Shown: positions 6,738-11,712 of the stretch, one piece after another
How the letters are laid out: the number at the start of each line of letters is the position of its first letter
Position numbering within the stretch: the first letter of the stretch is position 1
Source of the DNA: Bacteroidales bacterium UBA5206
Lineage (GTDB): Bacteria > Bacteroidota > Bacteroidia > Bacteroidales > Tenuifilaceae
DNA: 11,712 nt
Assembly: GCA_002412705.1 (NCBI GenBank)
Contig: DHVO01000023.1
Location: 1-11,712 of the forward strand
Reading direction: 5' to 3'
Notes under the pieces: generated by a model
Database searches by the model: none
What the model was told of the DNA's origin: nothing
What the model saw: only the letters and a program-made list of their open reading frames with translations
Program-made: the position numbers and the translations under genes

Positions 6738-7199
6738 TTATTGCTTTTCACAAAGTTCTTTCAACTTATCAAGCGCTTTGGGGTAGGTCTGGTTCATATA
6801 ATCTAAAAAGTCCTCAATAGTATCTAAATCAACGGTAACGGTTGTGATTCCATTGTTTTCTTCGAAAGTATAGTTTTCAAATCCGTTTGCCCATTTTTCC
6901 ACTTCTGGTCCCTCTGTAATCTCCTTATCAGCCTTTAAAAGGCCATAATGCTGAATAGAAACAAGTTGATTGGTAATATTCTCTACTATTTTGGAAACCA
7001 TACCTCCCTTTTCTCCATTTTCATCTACTCCAATAAATAGGATTTTGCTTCCCTTTTCCCAACTTCCCTCATAAGTTGATGTTGGGTTAAACAACGAAGT
7101 CCACTGCTCATAGGTAGATTTACTCTTGATGCCAAGCATAAAACCATAAACCTTGTTAGCAGGAGCATTAATGCTTACTCTGAATTGCAACTTTTTCAT
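6738..7199 (-). CDS. SRPBCC (AHSA1/START-like) domain protein
   Basis: This 153-aa protein is a single SRPBCC helix-grip domain. It begins with the typical first strand (KKLQFRVSINAPANKVYGFM), has a central SWEKGSKILFIGVDENGEKGGM strand pair, and ends with a long C-terminal helix (TIEDFLDYMNQTYPKALDKL). Proteins of this kind bind small hydrophobic ligands or act as AHSA1-like stress proteins; no catalytic residue can be named. The length is normal and the ATG at 7199 is the only sensible start. No Bacteroidota promoter was found in the 60 bp upstream. It stands alone between two structured spacers. Confidence 0.85.
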   Translation of the reverse strand: MKKLQFRVSINAPANKVYGFMLGIKSKSTYEQWTSLFNPTSTYEGSWEKGSKILFIGVDENGEKGGMVSKIVENITNQLVSIQHYGLLKADKEITEGPEVEKWANGFENYTFEENNGITTVTVDLDTIEDFLDYMNQTYPKALDKLKELCEKQ

Positions 7200-7541
7200 A
7201 ACATTAGCATTTAAGTAAATTAATTATTCGAGTTGCTATTTCCCATCCTACTTAGCAACCGCTTAACGTACCAATAACGACCAGCGGCTTATTCCATGTT
7301 AAACCTATACCAAGTTACAAAGAAATCGTATATGCATGGTTAGTACCAGAGGGTGTTACTACGTGTTGTGTAACCGTTTTTTAGGACGGGGCACACTTGC
7401 CGCTAACAGTAAATTGTATGAGTAGTGGTAGATTGCGTGGCACTTCCCTGTCAAACCGCTACGCAGTTTGAGCGGGCTACAAACCTTCATATTTACCACA
7501 TCGCCTGCCATTACTTACACAAAATATTGTGCTTTAGTGCT
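7200..7541. other. Non-coding spacer with strong palindromes
   Basis: These 342 bp hold no convincing ORF. They contain a small hairpin at 7368-7396 (GTGT/ACAC and CCGT/ACGG arms) and a large imperfect palindrome at 7406-7530. Near the left end, GCTTAAC (from about 7261) and GTTAAAC (7299-7305) match the attC box patterns RYYYAAC and GTTRRRY, but they are too close together for a normal attC. No clear promoter for the SRPBCC gene was found. Confidence 0.4.
7406..7530. repeat. Large imperfect palindrome (attC-like or terminator-like)
   Basis: Arms 7414-7431 and 7505-7522 pair over 18 positions with one mismatch and a few G-U pairs. Outside a 2x2 internal loop, 7406-7411 pairs with 7525-7530. 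Inside a 5x5 loop, GTGG (7437-7440) pairs with CCAC (7496-7499). The centre holds TCAAAC/GTTTGA (7451-7456 and 7466-7471). It begins 11 bp past the KilA-N stop. There is no U-tract, so a simple terminator is unlikely. Confidence 0.5.
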
Positions 7542-8429
7542 TTATTTGTCAATCTTCTTTTGGTTTTCGAGATAAACATCGTCCGCAAGTTTTTTTAATG
7601 CCTTCAAAGAATCTTTTTTGTCTAAAATTTCCAGTTGATAAACAGCCATTTCTCTCAATTGCATGAATCTTTCTGTTTTTTCAATTCCTTTTTTAATCAA
7701 TTCTGCATTTAGGCTTTCAATATTGGATAGTACTGCTAATTCATTTATGCTTGCAAAGTCTCTAATATTTAAATCCTTTTTTGCTTGTTCTGGGTTCAAG
7801 TCTCGCCAGTCTTTAGCTGTGCAATTAAACAATGCAACGTTCAATAAATCTGCTTCCTCGGCATAAATTAACCATTCTTTGTCCTTCGTGTAATTTTTCT
7901 CTGGCACAATGTGTTTCTGAACTGCGTCAGTTTGTATATGATAATTTGCTTTACTTAAAATTCGTTTAACATTCCATTCAAGATTATATTGGTTGCTTTC
8001 AATTTCCTTATAACGCTGGTATTCTTTTATTAGGTAAAGTTTAAAAGTAGGGCTAATTGCTGCACCGAATTCAAACGCAATGTCTCTATGTGCATAAGTT
8101 CCACCATACCGACCAGATTTTGAAATTATTCCAATCGCGCCTGTTTTTTCCGCCCATTGTTTTGGACTTAATACAAAAGTTGGCAATCCAGCTTCCATTT
8201 TAAAGTGGTCAAATTCGACTACATTAAAGTCTGGATTATACATTGTCTCCCACGTTCCAAGAAATTCAATAGTAGTTCGAGTCCTTATCCAGTTTTTGAT
8301 TACATCAGCGGCTCTGTTATCACCTTCTTTTGCTTTTGCCATATCAGTAAGGCAGATGTAATCCTCTTCCTCTATTTTTGTAATCGAGACTATTGCATTT
8401 TTTATATCAATCGTATTTATTTTATTCAT
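7542..8429 (-). CDS. KilA-N domain protein
   Basis: From the ATG at 8429 this is a 295-aa protein; a TTG two codons upstream (8435) is the other possible start. Residues 5-135 form a KilA-N domain, a DNA-binding APSES-like fold from phages and large DNA viruses. Landmarks are YICLTDMAKAK, VIKNWIRTRTTIEFLGTWE, the FDHFKMEAG signature (residues 73-81), and GRYGGTYAHRDIAFEFGAAISPTFKLYL. Residues about 140-295 are a helical, charged C-terminal region of unknown role. Such proteins are common on prophages and in accessory islands of Bacteroidota. It is AT-rich and stands alone next to an integrated element, which suggests transfer. Its leader contains a copy of its own codons 68-76 as a near-perfect inverted repeat, hinting at autoregulation. 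Confidence 0.88.
   Translation of the reverse strand: MNKINTIDIKNAIVSITKIEEEDYICLTDMAKAKEGDNRAADVIKNWIRTRTTIEFLGTWETMYNPDFNVVEFDHFKMEAGLPTFVLSPKQWAEKTGAIGIISKSGRYGGTYAHRDIAFEFGAAISPTFKLYLIKEYQRYKEIESNQYNLEWNVKRILSKANYHIQTDAVQKHIVPEKNYTKDKEWLIYAEEADLLNVALFNCTAKDWRDLNPEQAKKDLNIRDFASINELAVLSNIESLNAELIKKGIEKTERFMQLREMAVYQLEILDKKDSLKALKKLADDVYLENQKKIDK
8202..8227. repeat. Intragenic copy of the KilA-N leader repeat
   Basis: These 26 bp match 8444-8469 at 24 positions. They lie in the KilA-N coding sequence (about codons 68-76, NVVEFDHF). The arms GTGGTC and GACTAC (8205-8210 and 8217-8222) pair with one mismatch, so this copy is a weaker inverted repeat than the leader copy. Confidence 0.6.
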
Positions 8430-8443
8430 AATCAAATATTTCC

Positions 8444-8469
8444 AAAGTGGTCAAAATCGACCACATTAA
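8444..8469. repeat. KilA-N leader repeat with perfect inverted repeat
   Basis: The core GTGGTC-6nt-GACCAC (8447-8452 and 8459-8464) is a perfect 6-bp inverted repeat, 17 bp upstream of the ATG at 8429 and downstream of the candidate -7 box. It may be an operator or a hairpin in the mRNA leader. The same 26 bp recur in the gene at 8202-8227 with two mismatches. Confidence 0.6.
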
Positions 8470-8483
8470 CATTCTAATTTATC

Positions 8484-8491
8484 CAAATGTA
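8484..8491 (-). promoter_or_regulatory. Candidate -7 box of the KilA-N gene
   Basis: The minus strand reads TACATTTG, a perfect TAnnTTTG match, about 55 bp before the ATG at 8429. No TTG is found at -33 spacing, so the promoter may be weak or activated. Confidence 0.4.
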
Positions 8492-8562
8492 CATTTTTTG
8501 GTTCTGATAATGAAATTCTGTTCTATTGATTGCAGGAACTCTCCCAGATTGAAGCAAAACGG

Positions 8563-8658
8563 ATGGCGGTATTAACCGTAGCCCTGTTTTTATTTGTTAC
8601 CATTTGCTTTGATTTGGTTAGTTTTCAACAGTTTACCGAGATTCTGATTTTGATATAA
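8563..8658 (+). CDS. Short hydrophobic ORF or gene remnant near element end
   Basis: The ATG at 8563 opens 31 codons (MAVLTVALFLFVTICFDLVS, then FQQFTEILILI) that form one transmembrane-like helix. The frame is open back to a TTG at 8530, adding LQELSQIEAKR, a charged stretch that often precedes a membrane helix. It may be the 3' end of a gene cut by integration of the element, or a small membrane peptide. It lies between the KilA-N promoter and the integrase promoter; its last codons overlap the integrase -33 element. I do not recognise a family. Confidence 0.3.
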   Translation: MAVLTVALFLFVTICFDLVSFQQFTEILILI

Positions 8659-8679
8659 TACCGCATTTTCCTAGTTTTG
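8650..8679 (+). promoter_or_regulatory. Promoter of the integrase gene
   Basis: TTG at 8650-8652, a 19-bp spacer, then TAGTTTTG at 8672-8679, a perfect TAnnTTTG box. Transcription would begin near 8685, just before the long inverted repeat at 8690-8745, and leave a leader of about 100 nt before the ATG at 8783. Confidence 0.55.
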
Positions 8680-8689
8680 GGATATAAAA

Positions 8690-8745
8690 GTATGGCAAAT
8701 TTCATGGTACATGTTTTGGCGAACAACCATAGAAATCTGCCATAC
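8690..8745. repeat. Long inverted repeat in the integrase leader
   Basis: Arm 8690-8708 (GTATGGCAAATTTCATGGT) pairs with arm 8726-8745 (reverse complement GTATGGCAGATTTCTATGGT), with one mismatch and one extra base; the loop is 17 nt. No U-tract follows. It may be a recombinase or excisionase binding site, part of the attachment region, or an RNA hairpin that controls integrase translation. Confidence 0.7.
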
Positions 8746-8782
8746 AAAGATTGAATGTATAACCAAAAATTGCTTTTCAGTT

Positions 8783-10030
8783 ATGTCTCACAAAGTTAGC
8801 ACAGCAATCGTGCTTTTCAAAAAACGGCAGAAGAAAAATGGTAAGTATCCGGCAAAGCTCCGTTTGACGCACGATAGGAAACAGATGTACTATAACATCG
8901 ACACCAAAGACCGGGTGTATGAGTTCACCGACGAGGAGTTCGAGAAAATCACCTCTCCCAAACCAAGAGGCGAGTACAAGGAGATTCAGATTGAGTTTTC
9001 GTTGATAGAGGAAAAAGCCCAAAAGATTATCAAGTCCATGAGGGATTTTTCATTTGACCGATTCAAGACCCACATCGGCATCACCGGAAGTGATATGAAA
9101 AACGTCTATCACTATCTGGACATCAAAACCAAAGCTTTTGAAAAGAACGGCTATGGGGATAAAACCGCAAAGCCCATGAAAAAGGCTTTACAGCAATTCT
9201 TCAAAAGGGAAAAAAATCTGGAATTTAAAGAAATCACTACTACAAAGCTCCGGGAACTGGAGCAATACATGCGAAACAAAGGTATTAAGCCAACCACATA
9301 TCACCGATACATAGATTCCCTTAAAAGCGTCTTCTTTATGGCACTGAGGGAAAACATGATTTCAATGGATGTGTTCCCCTTTGGCCGGGAAAAGGACAAA
9401 TATCTGGCTCCCCGTGTTGTGACCGTTAAACGGGCGTTGAAACTCAACGAGATTGAGAAAATCTACAATTACCAGCCCGAACCATTTTCACACGAAGACG
9501 AGGCTAAAGACTACTGGATGTTCACCTACCTTTGCAACGGCATCAACATGGTGGATTTGTGCAACCTGAAGTACAAGGATATTGGAACGGACTTCATCTC
9601 CTTCATCCGGAGAAAGACAGAGCATTCCTCCGCCATTAAACGTCCCATTACCATCCCCATCACCGATGACATTAGGGCAATCATCGAGAAACGTGGAAAC
9701 AAGGATAAATCACCAGACAATTACGTCTTCCCGGTGATTACCGATGACCTGAGCCACAAGCAAAAGGTGTATAAGATTGCATGGAGGGTGCGCAAGACCA
9801 ATGTCCACATGGGCAAAATTGGCAAAAAGGTGGGTGTGGATAAGCACATCACCACCTACACCGCCCGGCACAGTTTTGCCACCATATTGAAACGCTCCGG
9901 CGTGTCCACCGAGTTCATCAGCGAGAGCTTAGGCCATAAAGATGTGACCATCACGGAGACCTACCTTGATAGTTTTGAAAACGACCACAAAAAGGAAATT
10001 GCCAAACACCTGACGGCATTCAAGAAATAA
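8783..10030 (+). CDS. Tyrosine recombinase/integrase of a Bacteroidota mobile element
   Basis: From the ATG at 8783 this is a 415-aa integrase; the frame extends to an ATG at 8711, but MSHKVSTAIVLFKKRQKKNG is the usual family start, and the earlier ATG lies in the hairpin loop. Order of parts: arm-binding N-terminus (1-60), SAM-like core-binding domain (about 105-205), catalytic domain (about 220-400). Catalytic residues visible are Lys278 (RRKT), Arg362 (TARHSFAT), His385 (LGHKD) and Tyr394 (ETYLDSF). The first catalytic Arg is absent: the equivalent position in YLCNGINMVDL is Asn255, as in several Bacteroidota integrases such as IntDOT, which has Ser there. It joins and cuts DNA at att sites. 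It is followed by a terminator, so it is a single-gene transcript. Confidence 0.95.
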   Translation: MSHKVSTAIVLFKKRQKKNGKYPAKLRLTHDRKQMYYNIDTKDRVYEFTDEEFEKITSPKPRGEYKEIQIEFSLIEEKAQKIIKSMRDFSFDRFKTHIGITGSDMKNVYHYLDIKTKAFEKNGYGDKTAKPMKKALQQFFKREKNLEFKEITTTKLRELEQYMRNKGIKPTTYHRYIDSLKSVFFMALRENMISMDVFPFGREKDKYLAPRVVTVKRALKLNEIEKIYNYQPEPFSHEDEAKDYWMFTYLCNGINMVDLCNLKYKDIGTDFISFIRRKTEHSSAIKRPITIPITDDIRAIIEKRGNKDKSPDNYVFPVITDDLSHKQKVYKIAWRVRKTNVHMGKIGKKVGVDKHITTYTARHSFATILKRSGVSTEFISESLGHKDVTITETYLDSFENDHKKEIAKHLTAFKK

Positions 10031-10034
10031 AACT

Positions 10035-10072
10035 GAAAGGCTTCCACGTAAAAAACGGAAGCCTTTCTTTTT
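10035..10072 (+). terminator. Rho-independent terminator of the integrase gene
   Basis: An 11-bp perfect stem, GAAAGGCTTCC (10035-10045) with GGAAGCCTTTC (10057-10067), has an 11-nt A-rich loop and a T5 tail (10068-10072). It begins 4 bp after the integrase stop codon. Confidence 0.93.
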
Positions 10073-10228
10073 CAATCCCTTTCTGTTTTGCCCTGTCCAT
10101 CGGCCATTGATACGAATAAAAGTTATTAACAAAGCCAAAAAAAGTGCGACTGAGTTACGCCAATTCACCGCCGTTAGAACTATAATCATAAGTGAATATT
10201 TTAACATTTCAAAAAAGAAATTAAGCTT

Positions 10229-11224
10229 ATGAATCAAAGAGAAATGACAACAGAGAATTTTGAGAGGGATAGCCTTACAGCATTTGAGAAGATGCTGCAA
10301 GGCTACAAAAAAGCGAAGCAATCATTGGTGTGGGAATCGAACATGGATGACCTGATTGAGAGAATGACCCATCTGCCAACGGCTCCGTTCCCCACCGAAT
10401 TGATGAAACTTTTCGATTACAACTATTTGGTATTATCCGAAGACATCAGCACCCTTATCCAAAAAGCCCTGCAAATGCGTGAACAGATGCAGCACACGCA
10501 GCGATTTGTCCACATCGAGGAGAAATACTACTCGCTGCCCTTTTTGCCCAAGAACACCTTCCTGAAGAAACTGAAAGTCTTTAACAATGAAGGCGAACTG
10601 TGCTACCAACAGATGGGCAAGCTATACATCCGCTTTAACAAGTTGCTAATTTGGGTTCTTCCCGGAAGAAAGTCATTTTCCTTCCACGACATCTTCACCT
10701 TCAAGCAGAAATCCATACAGCTCCGTGATTTAGAAATCTACTATTACTCCCCTTTTCTGGATTTGACCACGACAGACCCCCAATGCTACTACGACTTCTT
10801 TTGCGACTACTACGGCAAAACCCAATTCCTCAAATATTTCAACACCAAGGACATTATCAGCTTTGCCCTCGATAGCTCATTTGACAACACCCTGCACAAC
10901 ACACCCAAGGCACTGGAGGAAATCCTTAAACTCACCAGCTCCCAGCAAGTACTTTGGGCATACTTCCTGTTCCGGCTCATGGGCATGAAACTCAGGCTGC
11001 ATATTGATGCGGCCATGATGACACGATTCCTGCTAATTGTGAACCGGAATGACCTTGAGGACTACAAAAAATCCTATTTCTACAAATTGGTATCCAAAGC
11101 TCCGTTCGTGAAAGAGGACAAAAAACTGTTGGCCGATTTGGAGACCATCCGGCTCCATTTCCAAAAGAGCAAATTGCCCACCGGGGACATCGACAAAGAG
11201 ATACTGAATTTGATTACCAATTAG
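10229..11224 (+). CDS. Unrecognised 331-aa protein of the integrative element
   Basis: This 331-aa soluble protein is rich in Phe, Tyr and Leu, with no signal peptide or transmembrane helix. I do not recognise a domain. Visible features are a charged helical N-terminus (1-50, ERDSLTAFEKMLQGYKKAKQ), a central beta-like part (about 95-180, KLYIRFNKLLIWVLPGRKSF) with the aromatic run EIYYYSPF, the motif CYYDFFCDYYGK (187-197), and a helical C-terminal third. It lies between the integrase and an excisionase-like HTH gene, the usual place of poorly known accessory genes in Bacteroidota conjugative or mobilizable elements. Its codon use resembles the integrase and differs from the AT-rich genes to the left. 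ATG 10229 is taken as start; ATG 10244 is possible. Confidence 0.8.
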   Translation: MNQREMTTENFERDSLTAFEKMLQGYKKAKQSLVWESNMDDLIERMTHLPTAPFPTELMKLFDYNYLVLSEDISTLIQKALQMREQMQHTQRFVHIEEKYYSLPFLPKNTFLKKLKVFNNEGELCYQQMGKLYIRFNKLLIWVLPGRKSFSFHDIFTFKQKSIQLRDLEIYYYSPFLDLTTTDPQCYYDFFCDYYGKTQFLKYFNTKDIISFALDSSFDNTLHNTPKALEEILKLTSSQQVLWAYFLFRLMGMKLRLHIDAAMMTRFLLIVNRNDLEDYKKSYFYKLVSKAPFVKEDKKLLADLETIRLHFQKSKLPTGDIDKEILNLITN

Positions 11225-11446
11225 CAATTTCAAAGGCCAATTACCATTTATTGCTATTTGGTGCAGTTTTCATTATCCGACACTTTTCAGGAAAAACGGG
11301 TTTTGAGGCTCAAAAGACCAATTGTATAAATCACAATATCAAAAGGATATGATTTTTCTTTAAAATATCGGACAGTCCGACGACGGAAATTACTGCATTG
11401 GTGACTTAAAATTGTCCCAGAATTTGGTTCAAAAAACACATCAAAT
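11225..11446. other. Intergenic region with a 13-bp palindrome
   Basis: These 222 bp precede the HTH gene and hold no convincing ORF. TCGGACAGTCCGA (11368-11380) is a perfect palindrome around a central A, 66 bp before the ATG. A weaker ATTGT/ACAAT inverted repeat lies near 11320-11336. Either could be an operator. No clear TTG/TAnnTTTG pair was found. Confidence 0.35.
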
Positions 11447-11712
11447 ATGGACGAACAAAAGAACATCAATGCAGCGGCTTTAAGGAACCTTGAACTACTC
11501 AACAAACAGGTAGCGGAACTTCTTCAGGTGCAACGTAAGGCGGTTTCAGGTTACGACTACCTAAACGCAAATGAGCTGGCCGATTTATTAGGCGAAAGTA
11601 TCAAGACAATTTATGCAAGGGTGCATAACAGACAAATCCCCTTTTACAAGCCGGGTGGAAAGATTCTGCTTTTCAAACTGGACGAAATACGGGAGTGGAT
11701 AAAATCCGGTCG
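11447..11712 (+). CDS. Excisionase-type helix-turn-helix protein (partial)
   Basis: The ATG at 11447 opens a frame that runs off the window end (88 full codons seen). Residues 1-35 (MDEQKNINAAALRNLELLNK, then QVAELLQVQR) form a short coiled-coil-like helix. From about residue 40 comes a MerR/excisionase-type HTH: YLNANELADLLGESIKTIYA, then RVHNRQIPFYKPGGKILLFK and LDEIREWIKS. This is the HTH_17 pattern of element-encoded excisionase or regulator proteins. Its position after the integrase and an accessory gene fits a role in excision or control of the element. It lies 222 bp after the preceding gene, so it is probably transcribed separately. Confidence 0.85.
   Translation, partial: MDEQKNINAAALRNLELLNKQVAELLQVQRKAVSGYDYLNANELADLLGESIKTIYARVHNRQIPFYKPGGKILLFKLDEIREWIKSG

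Noticed and set aside
7260..7306. GCTTAAC ... GTTAAAC as an integron attC site
   Set aside because: The box patterns fit, but the span of about 45 bp is too short and the inner arms do not pair; kept only as a remark on the spacer.
8711..8782. 24-residue N-terminal extension of the integrase
   Set aside because: It does not resemble the family and lies in the loop and arm of the inverted repeat; MSHKVSTAIV at 8783 is the usual start.
1..11712. CRISPR array, rRNA or tRNA genes
   Set aside because: No regularly spaced identical repeats and no tRNA or rRNA signature were seen on either strand; a tRNA attachment site next to the integrase was looked for and not found.

Overview
The window looks like Bacteroidota (Bacteroidales-like) DNA. 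The evidence is Bacteroidota-type promoters (TTG at -33, TAnnTTTG at -7), weak or absent Shine-Dalgarno sequences, a DUF2867 protein, a Panacea-type antitoxin with an MqsR-like toxin, and a tyrosine recombinase of the Bacteroidota mobile-element type. I cannot name the genus.

Left end (1-1075). A clear SAM-I (S-box) riboswitch lies on the minus strand at about 257-348. It is followed on that strand by a 33-codon open frame, several hairpins and a U-tract terminator. The gene it controls is probably a methionine, sulfur or SAM gene beyond the left edge. A HAD phosphatase is transcribed divergently, and the two promoters overlap.

Core (1163-5595, all minus strand). First comes a toxin-antitoxin pair (MqsR-like toxin, then an HTH plus Panacea antitoxin), with repeats at its promoter that look like an autoregulatory operator. 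Next are an EstA/esterase-D-like hydrolase and a DUF2867 protein, then a three-gene cell-envelope unit (exported protein, one-TM protein, multi-TM protein) that ends in a good terminator.

Flexible region (5762-8500, minus strand, AT-rich). An MBL-fold hydrolase, an SRPBCC protein and a KilA-N protein stand as single genes separated by non-coding spacers. One spacer holds an imperfect palindrome of about 125 nt. The KilA-N gene carries a sequence in its 5' leader that recurs, with 2 mismatches in 26, inside its own coding region.

Mobile element (from about 8.5-8.8 kb past the right edge, plus strand). It holds a tyrosine recombinase with a long inverted repeat in its leader, a strong terminator, an unrecognised 331-aa protein and an excisionase-like HTH protein cut by the window end. 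Its codons look more GC-rich than those of the genes to the left. This is the integration module of an integrative or mobilizable element whose other end lies outside the window.

No complete new system is evident. The observations most worth following are the short ORF under the SAM riboswitch, the KilA-N leader/coding repeat, the large palindromic spacer and the hairpin in the integrase leader.
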